Positions 1-6,573 of a stretch of DNA of 64,000 nucleotides are shown one piece after another. Source of the stretch: Microbacterium sp. Clip185. Its GTDB lineage: Bacteria; Actinomycetota; Actinomycetes; Actinomycetales; Microbacteriaceae. Each line of letters starts with the position of its first letter. Position 1 is the stretch's first letter. The stretch spans positions 3,162,001 to 3,226,000 of the forward strand of contig NZ_CP117996.1 of assembly GCF_028743715.1 (NCBI RefSeq). Reading direction: 5' to 3'. The notes beneath the pieces were generated by a model, which searched no databases, had not been told where the DNA came from, and was given only the letters and a program-made list of their open reading frames with translations. Position numbers and translations under genes: made by a program.

Positions 1-918
1 CATCTCGGGCACGAGAGCGACCCCGGAGGCGAGGCGTCCGTTGGATGCGGGCTGCCACGACATCGAAGCGCCGCCGGCCGCAGTCTGCTCGATGATCTCG
101 GGGGTGGTCTGGATGAAGTGACCGAACATCATGCCGGGGCCGAGGGCTCCCGCATCCCGGTACATCGCGAACTTCGACTGCTGCAGCGGCACGGCTTCGG
201 GGGATTCGAGGAAGTGTGCCTGGTTGGTCACCCCGAACCGGCGCATCGCCTCGACCTCGACCTCGGCCGCATCCGGCCGCGGCGACCACTGCACCTGGCC
301 CATGATCGACGCGCCCAGCGCGAACGCCGGGTCCATCGCGCGGGAGTGCGCGACCTCGGCGGCGAACCGGTCGAAGATCTCCTCGTCGCTGCCGACGGTC
401 GCGTCCATGCCGATCGCGTCGACGAAGCGGATGCCGGCGTCGAGGCAGCCGTCGGCCTGACGCGTGTGGTATTCGAGGCCGCGCATCGCGGCGTTGCCGA
501 CGCGCTTGCCGTCGACCATCGACTCCCACGCCTGCAGCGGATCGGTGAAGTTGTAGGCCGTGGTGACGCCGTTGCCGAGGAAGTCGAGTGCGCCGTGCAG
601 GGTCGACCAGTAGATGTCCTCCGGTGTCGCCGCGGAGGTCATGCCGAGCATCGAGTCGCACCATCCGTAGAGCGTCTCGCCCACGCCGAGACCCCGCAGC
701 CCGCTCGTGAACAGGTGCGAGTGGCTAGACACGAACCCGGGGGCGACGAACGCGCCATCGACGTCGAGGACCTCGTCGGCGGTGACCGTGGGAACACCCG
801 ACCCGAGGGCCGCGATCCGTCCGTCCTCGACGAGCATCCACCCGTCTTCGATGTAGCCGGCGTCCTCGGTGCCGGCGGGCACGGTGATGAGGCGCGCGTG
901 CGTGATCAGCAGGCTCAT
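1..918 (-). CDS. Amidohydrolase, 8-oxoguanine deaminase / AtzB-SsnA-like (3' end beyond window)
   Basis: The frame is open from an ATG at 918 to the left edge, so 306 residues are visible and the C-terminus is missing. It belongs to the metal-dependent amidohydrolase superfamily that removes amino groups from purines and triazines. The metal-binding HSH motif is at residues 66-68 (GFVSSHSHLF). Further expected active-site residues are His235 with Glu238 (QAHFLES) and His267 (GHFIQ), followed by SNGRLASG. An AGGAG Shine-Dalgarno lies just upstream of the start. It is downstream of a substrate-binding lipoprotein and an adenosine-deaminase-like gene on the same strand, so purine-base deamination is a reasonable role. 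The exact substrate (8-oxoguanine, guanine or another) cannot be read from this part. Confidence 0.8.
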   Translation of the reverse strand, partial: MSLLITHARLITVPAGTEDAGYIEDGWMLVEDGRIAALGSGVPTVTADEVLDVDGAFVAPGFVSSHSHLFTSGLRGLGVGETLYGWCDSMLGMTSAATPEDIYWSTLHGALDFLGNGVTTAYNFTDPLQAWESMVDGKRVGNAAMRGLEYHTRQADGCLDAGIRFVDAIGMDATVGSDEEIFDRFAAEVAHSRAMDPAFALGASIMGQVQWSPRPDAAEVEVEAMRRFGVTNQAHFLESPEAVPLQQSKFAMYRDAGALGPGMMFGHFIQTTPEIIEQTAAGGASMSWQPASNGRLASGVALVPEM

Positions 919-1023
919 GGGGCTCCTGTTCGGTTCGGGGCGGACGACACGGATGTTGGTGACGCTAACACTGCGATGTTTCGCGCGCGTGGCGCCGGCG
1001 TCCCGTCCAAGGCGCACTTCCGG

Positions 1024-1111
1024 TGCCCGAGTTGCGTCGCATCTGCGCACATGCGCCACTTCTGCGCAGATGCGACTGTCAATCACTGTGGCGGATGCGG
1101 AAAAGTGCCGC
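1024..1111. repeat. Dispersed hairpin element, copy A
   Basis: This 88-bp intergenic sequence aligns without gaps to the copy at 35731-35818. It contains a perfect 14-bp inverted repeat, GTCGCATCTGCGCA at 1036-1049 with its complement at 1063-1076, separated by a 13-nt loop. A second, imperfect pairing of roughly 27 nt per arm (about 1054-1080 with 1085-1111) would compete with it. It sits between the stop of the binding-lipoprotein gene and the start of the amidohydrolase gene, both on the minus strand. Confidence 0.85.
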
Positions 1112-1152
1112 CCTCGACCACGCGGCGGCCGGTGAGGCCTGCGCCGCACACG

Positions 1153-1191
1153 ACGCCGCCCCGCATCCGGGGCAGGATGCGGGGGGCGGCG
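1153..1191 (-). terminator. Terminator-like hairpin after the binding-lipoprotein gene
   Basis: GCCGCCCCGCATCC pairs with GGATGCGGGGGGCGGC across a 5-nt loop, with two extra G residues bulged. It lies 12 nt past the stop of the minus-strand gene at 1203. No clear T-tract follows, as is common in high-GC actinobacteria. Confidence 0.6.
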
Positions 1192-1202
1192 TGATGGGTG
1201 AC

Positions 1203-2267
1203 TCAGCCGGCGTACGCGATGAGGTCAGGGTTCTCCTGGTAGACCTCGTCGAGCAGGCTCATGTCGAACAGGTCGGACGCCTCCAGCGTGATGCCGGCGC
1301 CCGCGAGGCTGGCGATCGTCTGCTTCTGCAGCGCGTCGGACACCGTGAACAGTCCGTTCTCGGCCGTCTCGTCCGTGGTGATCAGCGCGTTGGTCGCCAG
1401 CAGGCCGGCGATCGTCTTGGCGGGGTCGAGGTTCAGGTCCTTGCCGTAGACGTCCTTCGCGAGGCGCGCGCCCTCGTCGGGGTCGGCGAGGGCATCGGTC
1501 CACCCGCGGATCTCGGCCACGAGGAACGCCTTCAGCATGTCGCGCCGGTTCTTCAGGGTGTCGTCGGTGACCGAGAACGTCTCGGCGACGAACGGCAGGC
1601 CGTTCTCGGCGAGCGGCAGGTTGGCCGTCTTGAACCCGGCCATCTCGACGGTGATCGCCTCGTTGGTGAGGTAGGCCGTGAAGCCGTCGACCTCGCCGTT
1701 GGTCAGCGGCGCCGGGTCGTACTGCACGGGGACGATGTCGACCTGGGAGGGGTCGATGTCGTTCGCGGCGAGCAGCGCCGAGAAGAGCGCGCGGTTGGAG
1801 TCCTGCACGCCGATGCGCTTGCCGATCATGTCCGCGGGCTTCAGGATGTTGCCCCCATCGGCCAGCGACAGGATGGTGAACGGGTTCTTCTGGAGCGTCG
1901 CGCCGATGATCTTGATGGGCGCACCCTCGGTGGCCACCGCCGTGCCGGCCGACACGGCGTCGTTGATCGCGATGTCGGTCGTGCCGCTGAGCAGTTCCGC
2001 GACGCCGGTCGAGGGCCCGGGGATCAGCTGGACCTTTCCGAGACCCGCCTCCTGGTAGTAGCCCTTGGAGTCGGCGAAGTACTCGCCGGCGAACTCCTCG
2101 TTGAGGATCCAGCTGAGCTGAAGGGTGACATCGCCGAGACCGGCTGAGTCGGACGATCCGGATGCGGCGGGCTCCCCCGAGCCGCCGGCGCAGGCGGTGA
2201 GGGCGGCGGCCGAGACGACGAGGCCGGCGAGGGCGATTCCCAGGCGGGATCTGTGGCTGCGTGACAT
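1203..2267 (-). CDS. ABC transporter substrate-binding lipoprotein, NMT1/THI5-like
   Basis: This 354-residue secreted lipoprotein has a lipoprotein signal peptide with lipobox LTAC (Cys26) and a Ser/Gly-rich linker. The mature part has the NMT1/THI5/SsuA fold signature near its start (LQLSWILNEEFAGEYFA) and the GTTDIAINDA segment typical of binding proteins of the NitT/TauT class, which take up pyrimidine precursors, sulfonates or related small molecules. No permease or ATPase gene lies next to it in the window, so partner genes are elsewhere. The neighbours are an adenosine-deaminase-like gene 28 bp upstream and a purine-type amidohydrolase downstream. A nucleobase or nucleoside-derived ligand is therefore plausible but is an inference from context only. 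Confidence 0.85.
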   Translation of the reverse strand: MSRSHRSRLGIALAGLVVSAAALTACAGGSGEPAASGSSDSAGLGDVTLQLSWILNEEFAGEYFADSKGYYQEAGLGKVQLIPGPSTGVAELLSGTTDIAINDAVSAGTAVATEGAPIKIIGATLQKNPFTILSLADGGNILKPADMIGKRIGVQDSNRALFSALLAANDIDPSQVDIVPVQYDPAPLTNGEVDGFTAYLTNEAITVEMAGFKTANLPLAENGLPFVAETFSVTDDTLKNRRDMLKAFLVAEIRGWTDALADPDEGARLAKDVYGKDLNLDPAKTIAGLLATNALITTDETAENGLFTVSDALQKQTIASLAGAGITLEASDLFDMSLLDEVYQENPDLIAYAG

Positions 2268-2295
2268 GGGTGCTCCTGGTGGTGGATGGTGTGGG

Positions 2296-3348
2296 TCAGG
2301 GGGTCTTCATGAGCGGCGCGGCGAGGTCGGCGACCATGCGGTCGGCGCGCTGGCGCAGGTCGCGTTTGCTGTCCGCGTCGAGCCAGCTCGCCTCGATCGC
2401 GTTGGCGGTGAAGGATGCGAGGGTGTCGAGGCCGTACCCGAGCGCGTGAGCGAGGGCGCGGTAGTCGTGGGTGGGATCGGTACCGAACATCGGCGGGTCG
2501 TCGGAGTCGATCGTCACGAGCAGTCCTGCATCCACCATCTGCTTGATGCGCAGGTGACTACCGTCGCCGCTGCCGGAGTAGCGGCCGATGTCGCTCGAGA
2601 CCGGCGTGCACGTGAAGGGGATGCGCTCCTCGACGCAGCGGCGCGTGATGTCGGGGTCGTCGACGACGTGGTAGCCGTGATCGACGCGGCTACACCCGAG
2701 CAGGTCGAGGATGGTCTCGATGTTGTGCGGGGGCCCCGATTCGGAGTGCGCGGTGCGCTGCAGACCGGCCTCGCCGGCGAGGCGGAAGGCCTTCCAGAAC
2801 TTCTCCGGCGGCCCGATCATCTCTGAGTAGTCGAGCCCGATGCCGATGACCTCGTCGTAGAGGTTCGCGATCATCGTCTCGACCAGCTCGGTGGCGGCAC
2901 CCGGGGTGTCGTTGCGGTTGAGGCCGACGATGAGGTTGCTGCGGATGCCGGTGTCGGTCTCGGCGTCGCGCATTCCGGCGCGGACGCCGTCGATGATCGT
3001 GCGGTAGGCGACGCCGGGGTGGCCGGGAGGGCTGAGGAAGATCTCGCGGTAGAGCACGTTGTGCGCCGCGCCCCCTGCCGTCAGCGACTCGTAGGTGACG
3101 CGATGGAAGTCGTCGACGTCGCGGATGACGGAGCCCGCCACATCCAGCACGCGCAGGAATTCGTCGAGGTCCTCGTAGCTGGCGTGGTCGAACAGGTTCT
3201 CGGCGGTGCGTCCGCCGTCGAGCAGGACGCCGTGCTTGGCCGCCAGCTCGACGAGCGTCGTCGCCTGCACCGAGCCGATGAGGTGGCAGTGCAGGCTGAC
3301 CTTCGGCAGGCCACGCACGATCCGCTCGATCTCGGCCGCTGTGCTCAT
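2296..3348 (-). CDS. Adenosine/adenine deaminase-family protein
   Basis: This 350-residue protein spans the full adenosine deaminase family. Visible motifs are the metal pair H20-C-H22 (SLHCHLIGS), RVDHG near residue 221-225, and TIDSDDPPMF with Asp281/Asp283 for the metal and base. The region that normally reads HAGE reads TAHSESGPP (His201, Glu203): one residue is missing between the metal His and the Glu. The reading frame is otherwise intact. The substrate may therefore not be adenosine. It is read toward the binding-lipoprotein gene and is divergent from the Xre-cupin regulator at 3460. The ATG at 3348 is the first in frame. Confidence 0.8.
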   Translation of the reverse strand: MSTAAEIERIVRGLPKVSLHCHLIGSVQATTLVELAAKHGVLLDGGRTAENLFDHASYEDLDEFLRVLDVAGSVIRDVDDFHRVTYESLTAGGAAHNVLYREIFLSPPGHPGVAYRTIIDGVRAGMRDAETDTGIRSNLIVGLNRNDTPGAATELVETMIANLYDEVIGIGLDYSEMIGPPEKFWKAFRLAGEAGLQRTAHSESGPPHNIETILDLLGCSRVDHGYHVVDDPDITRRCVEERIPFTCTPVSSDIGRYSGSGDGSHLRIKQMVDAGLLVTIDSDDPPMFGTDPTHDYRALAHALGYGLDTLASFTANAIEASWLDADSKRDLRQRADRMVADLAAPLMKTP

Positions 3349-3459
3349 GGGCTCCCCGTGCTTCTAAACTGAGGGAGACGCCCTCGGCGATAACTGACAG
3401 CATTCATATTCGGTGGATGCGATGACGAGAGCATTCGGCGAACGTTTCCGGAGCGTAAA
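3349..3459. promoter_or_regulatory. Divergent promoter region with AGCATTC direct repeat
   Basis: This 111-bp gap separates the deaminase gene from the Xre-cupin regulator. The heptamer AGCATTC occurs twice in the same orientation (3399-3405 and 3430-3436) within a locally A/T-richer stretch. It is a candidate binding site for the adjacent regulator. No further evidence is visible. Confidence 0.35.
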
Positions 3460-4044
3460 TTGAGCGACCCCTCCCTCGATGCCGATCTCGGTTCGGTCGT
3501 CGGTGCCGAGATCCGGCGACTGCGGGATGCGGCCGGGCTTTCGACCCGCGAGCTCGCGGCCGCAGCGGGGATGAGCCAGCCGTTTCTGAGCCAGATCGAG
3601 CGCGGTGCGAGCGCCCCGTCGATGGCGTCGGTCTACCGCCTCGCCCGCGCGCTCGGGGTGCGCCCCGGCGATCTTCTGCCGGCGGTGGGCGCCGACGAGG
3701 TCGATGTCGTCCGCGCCGACGAGGGCCGCCGCATCCCCGTCGCGGAGCGAGATGACGCAGCCCTCGGGCGCGCGCTGCTGCTGCGCGAGAGCTCGGCGCT
3801 CGAGGTCGTCGAGTACACCTTCGGCCCCGACGAGTACATCGCCGAGTGGTTCGAGTCGCCCGGCGAGAGCGGCCTGTACCTGGTCTCAGGGCGCCTCGAG
3901 GTGGACGTGCTCGGCGCCGGCACCTACGCACTCGCGCCAGGCGACTTCATCCGATTCCCCGCGGGCGCCCGCGACCGGTGGCGTCTCGTCGGCGAGGAGC
4001 GGGTCGTCGCCCTCTTCGTCACGAGCGTCCCGCGCCCCCGCTGA
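3460..4044 (+). CDS. Xre-family transcriptional regulator with cupin domain
   Basis: The 194-residue protein has an N-terminal Xre/Cro helix-turn-helix at about residues 11-66 (LRDAAGLSTRELAAAAGMSQ, then SQIERGASAPS) and a C-terminal small cupin at about 110-190 (GLYLVSGRLEVDVL, APGDFIRFPAG). This architecture is common in regulators that sense a small metabolite through the cupin barrel. It starts with TTG at 3460. It is divergent from the deaminase, lipoprotein and amidohydrolase genes, so it is the likely local regulator of that purine-salvage set. The effector is unknown. Confidence 0.85.
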   Translation: MSDPSLDADLGSVVGAEIRRLRDAAGLSTRELAAAAGMSQPFLSQIERGASAPSMASVYRLARALGVRPGDLLPAVGADEVDVVRADEGRRIPVAERDDAALGRALLLRESSALEVVEYTFGPDEYIAEWFESPGESGLYLVSGRLEVDVLGAGTYALAPGDFIRFPAGARDRWRLVGEERVVALFVTSVPRPR

Positions 4045-4074
4045 TCCCCCGCCGCGCTGCCCGGTGAGATGCCC

Positions 4075-4111
4075 GGCGCGGTTTCCGGCGCGGTTTCGTG
4101 CGCGGTTTCGT
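4075..4111. repeat. Three short tandem repeats (GGCGCGGTTTCGT-like)
   Basis: Three 12-13-bp units occur head to tail: GGCGCGGTTTCC at 4075, GGCGCGGTTTCGT at 4087 and GCGCGGTTTCGT at 4100. They run directly into dispersed element copy B. Confidence 0.7.
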
Positions 4112-4232
4112 GCCGAACTGCGTCGCATGTGCACAGGGGCCACACAAATGCGCAGAAGCGCCTGTCGAGAACTGTCGCGGATGCGGAGAAGTGTCGCGCA
4201 AGCGGGCGGCGCCGCCACCGGAAGTCGAGCGC
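4111..4232. repeat. Dispersed hairpin element, copy B (long form)
   Basis: This has the same ~88-bp core as the elements at 1024, 5050, 35731 and 35916. The shared landmarks are GCGTCGCATGTGC, CCACAC, GCGCAGAAGCG and CTGTCGCGGATGCGGAGAAG. It also shares about 35 bp of extra downstream sequence (GCGGGCGG..., CACCGGAAGTCGAGC) with copy C, so B and C form a longer subtype. It fills most of the 325-bp gap between the Xre-cupin gene and the ArsR gene; no gene is visible there. Confidence 0.85.
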
Positions 4233-4322
4233 ATTCCGGAGTTCGCGGATGCGGAGAAGCATCGCGGATTCCGGGCACATGCCATCCGCATCCGCATCCG
4301 CGTCTGATCATCGTTATCACCT

Positions 4323-4350
4323 ACATAAACCAATTGCCATGTGTTTATGT
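4323..4350 (+). promoter_or_regulatory. ArsR/SmtB-type operator
   Basis: ACATAAAC at 4323-4330 and GTTTATGT at 4343-4350 form a perfect 8-bp inverted repeat with a 12-bp spacer. It lies in a strikingly A/T-rich patch just upstream of the ArsR start. Size and base content match operators of SmtB/CzrA-type zinc sensors. Confidence 0.7.
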
Positions 4351-4369
4351 GTTGTGGTGTGCTGTCCGT

Positions 4370-4684
4370 GTGGAGCAGGACGCAGGACTCGAGGCCGCCG
4401 CGGCACTCTTCAAGGTGCTGGGTTCGGCGTCGCGCCTGCGCCTGGTCCGACTCTTGGCTACTGAACCCGCGGGAGTCACACACCTGGTGGCGAGCACCGG
4501 CATGTCACAGCCGCTGGTTTCCCAGCACCTCAGGACGCTTCGCTCCGCGGGTATCGTCACCGTCGCCCGCGCGGGGCGAGAGGCGCTCTACAGCATCAGC
4601 GATGACCACATCGCCCACGTCGTCGACGACGCACTCACCCATGTCCTCGAAGAGGACCCAACCCACCGAGGAGAAGAACGATGA
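4370..4684 (+). CDS. ArsR/SmtB-family zinc-responsive repressor
   Basis: The 104-residue winged-helix protein has the ArsR recognition region (MSQPLVSQHLRTLRSAGIV). The last helix carries D-x-H-x10-H-x2-E in SDDHIAHVVDDALTHVLEE. This is the alpha-5 zinc-sensing motif of SmtB/CzrA, so it should release DNA when zinc is abundant. The GTG at 4370 gives the usual family length; an upstream GTG at 4352 is possible. A 28-bp operator-like palindrome sits 20-47 bp before the start. The stop overlaps the next gene's start (ATGA), so the His-rich protein is translationally coupled and controlled with it. Confidence 0.85.
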   Translation: MEQDAGLEAAAALFKVLGSASRLRLVRLLATEPAGVTHLVASTGMSQPLVSQHLRTLRSAGIVTVARAGREALYSISDDHIAHVVDDALTHVLEEDPTHRGEER

Positions 4685-4977
4685 GCACCACCGACGTTCA
4701 CGCCGAGCACGGCGTCGACGAGCACGAGCACGGAGCCGACTGCGGTCACGAGGCCGTGGACCACGGCGACCACGTGGACTACGTGCACGGCACGCACCAC
4801 CACGCCCTGCACGGCGACCACTACGACGAGCACGAGAGCGTGGCAGAGCACTCGAGCGCCGAGCACGCCCACGGCGACGGATGCGGGCACGAGACCGTCA
4901 GCCATGACGACCACGTCGACTACGTGCACGACGGCCACAAGCACGCCCCCCACGGCGACCACTACGACGAGCACTGA
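4681..4977 (+). CDS. Histidine-rich metal-binding protein with internal duplication
   Basis: The 98-residue soluble protein has over a quarter His and many Asp/Glu residues. There is no signal peptide and no membrane segment. It is built from two ~32-residue repeats: DCGHEAV...HVDYVH...HGDHYDEH and GCGHETV...HVDYVH...HGDHYDEH. Each has one Cys-Gly-His. It overlaps the zinc-type ArsR gene by 4 bp, so it is likely de-repressed by zinc and may buffer or deliver zinc in the cytoplasm. No transporter gene is adjacent. Homologs in actinobacteria are sometimes annotated as zinc transporter parts, but nothing here supports transport. Confidence 0.8.
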   Translation: MSTTDVHAEHGVDEHEHGADCGHEAVDHGDHVDYVHGTHHHALHGDHYDEHESVAEHSSAEHAHGDGCGHETVSHDDHVDYVHDGHKHAPHGDHYDEH

Positions 4978-5049
4978 CGCATACCGATGGGGGCGGGAAT
5001 CCTCCGCTCTCACCGGTGGCGTCGTCCCCTACCCCGGGCTCTCACCCTC

Positions 5050-5170
5050 TGACGAACTGCGACGCATGTGCGCGAGCGCCACAAGAATGCGCAGATGCGC
5101 CTGTTGAAACCTGTCGCAGATGCGAAGAAGTGTCGCGGATGCGGGCGGCATCGCCGCCGGAAGCCGAGCT
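5050..5170. repeat. Dispersed hairpin element, copy C (long form)
   Basis: The core at 5050-5137 aligns with copies A, B, D and E (GCGACGCATGTGCGC, CCACAAGAATGCGCAGATGC, CTGTCGCAGATGCGAAGAAG). The extension to 5170 (GCGGGCGGCATCGCCGCCGG, then AAGCCGAGC) matches copy B. It lies in the 285-bp gap between the convergent His-rich and allantoate amidohydrolase genes. The rest of that gap shows no gene. Confidence 0.85.
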
Positions 5171-5262
5171 GAACCTGGACCTGTCGCGGGTGCGGGCGCC
5201 CCACGCCACAGCTGCCACACCCCAGCCACACCCCGGCAGCCCGTGGGCACCCGGTGCCCTCG

Positions 5263-6573
5263 TCAGCGCGCGCGGACGTCGGCGGCGAGCGCCAGCACGG
5301 ACTCCGCGAGGGCACGGATGCCGAGCGCCACATCCGGGGCGGAGACGGACTCTCCCGGATGGTGGCTGATGCCGTCGGGGTTTCGCAGGAAGAGCATCCC
5401 GACGTCGGTGATCGCACCGATCGACATCGCATCGTGACCGGCGCGGCTGAAGATCACGGCCGGGTCGGTACCACCGGGCGCGTCGGCGGCACCGATGCCC
5501 TCGCGCACGACGTCCTGCAGGAGCGGCGCGCACATGACGGCGGCGGCGCTGTGCACTTCGCGTGAGCTCCAGCGCAGCCCGCGGCGACCCATGATCGCGT
5601 CGAGCTCGCGGGAGAGTTCGTCCCAGACGTGGTCGCGGGTCTCGTCGAACTCGCCGCGCAGGTCGAGCGAGAAGCGCGCTTCTCCGGGCACGACGTTCAC
5701 CGCCCCGGGGTACGCCTCGAGCTGACCGACGGTGCCGATGATGTGGTGCTCGTCGCGGCAGATGCGCTCGACCGCGAGCGCCGCCTCGCTCGCGCCGAGC
5801 AGGGCGTCGCGGCGCATGTCGTAGGGCGTGCCGCCGGCATGGCGGGCCTCGCCCTCGACGACGAGCTGGAAGCGGCGCGCGGAGGCGATCGAGGAGACGA
5901 CCGCGAGCGGCTCACCGCGCCGGTCGAGCTCCGGCCCCTGCTCGATGTGCGCCTCGAGGTACCCGACCAGTTCGTCGGGTCGTCGTGCGGCCTCGCCGAT
6001 GCGCGCAGGGTCGAGCCCGAACTCGAGGAACGCCTGCCGCAGGCTCGTGCCGTCGGCATCCGTCAGCGCCCACCAGTCCTCGTCCCACAGCCCCGCGACC
6101 GCCGAGGATCCGAGCAGGGCCTTGCCGAATCGCGTGCCTTCCTCATCCGAGAACGCGACGACCTCGAGCGCGAACGGGAGCGCGACGCCGAAGCGTCCGT
6201 CACCGACCGGCGTCCGCACGAGCCGGGCGATCTCGAGCCCCATCAGCACGCCGACGATTCCGTCGAACCGCCCCGCATCCAGCACGGTGTCCAGGTGGGA
6301 GCCGATGATCAGCGCGGGCGCGTCCGGGTCGAGCGTGTCGCCGACGATGCGGTCGAGCCGGCCGATCTGGTTGCCCGCCGCATCCTGCCGCGTGCGCATG
6401 CCGAGCTCGCGCATCCACTCCGCCGCGAGGCGGTTCACCCGTGCGTGCTCGGGCGAGAGGTAGACCCGCTCGATCCGGCCCGGCGTCGCGGTGACGCGCG
6501 CGAGCTCGTCGCACCGCGCCATCACGCGGCGCGCGGCGGCCGCGATCCGGTCGGGCGAGACCTCCAGCATCAT
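5263..6573 (-). CDS. allC: Allantoate amidohydrolase (M20 family)
   Basis: The 436-residue M20 metallohydrolase releases ammonia from allantoate or cleaves N-carbamoyl amino acids. Visible motifs are the metal site GSHLDTVLDAGRFDG, DEEGTRFG, HIEQGP, the dimerisation segment GEARHAGGTPYDMRRDAL, and AGHDAMSIG near the end. The ATG at 6573 overlaps the stop of the PucG-like gene (ATGA), so it is the last gene of the ureide operon. That neighbour (ureidoglycine aminotransferase) and the allantoinase upstream favour allantoate as substrate over hydantoin-derived carbamoyl amino acids. Confidence 0.88.
   Translation of the reverse strand: MMLEVSPDRIAAAARRVMARCDELARVTATPGRIERVYLSPEHARVNRLAAEWMRELGMRTRQDAAGNQIGRLDRIVGDTLDPDAPALIIGSHLDTVLDAGRFDGIVGVLMGLEIARLVRTPVGDGRFGVALPFALEVVAFSDEEGTRFGKALLGSSAVAGLWDEDWWALTDADGTSLRQAFLEFGLDPARIGEAARRPDELVGYLEAHIEQGPELDRRGEPLAVVSSIASARRFQLVVEGEARHAGGTPYDMRRDALLGASEAALAVERICRDEHHIIGTVGQLEAYPGAVNVVPGEARFSLDLRGEFDETRDHVWDELSRELDAIMGRRGLRWSSREVHSAAAVMCAPLLQDVVREGIGAADAPGGTDPAVIFSRAGHDAMSIGAITDVGMLFLRNPDGISHHPGESVSAPDVALGIRALAESVLALAADVRAR

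Noticed and set aside
4240..4308. A sixth copy of the 88-bp element (GCGGATGCGGAGAAG-CATCGCGG)
   Set aside because: Only the right-hand ~25 bp resembles the element and the rest does not align. It may be a fragment, but the match is too short to count as a copy.
4588..5013. A Val-rich frame antisense to the His-rich gene
   Set aside because: His codons (CAC) read as GTG on the other strand, which explains the VVVV composition. The plus strand has the operon overlap and the repeat structure.
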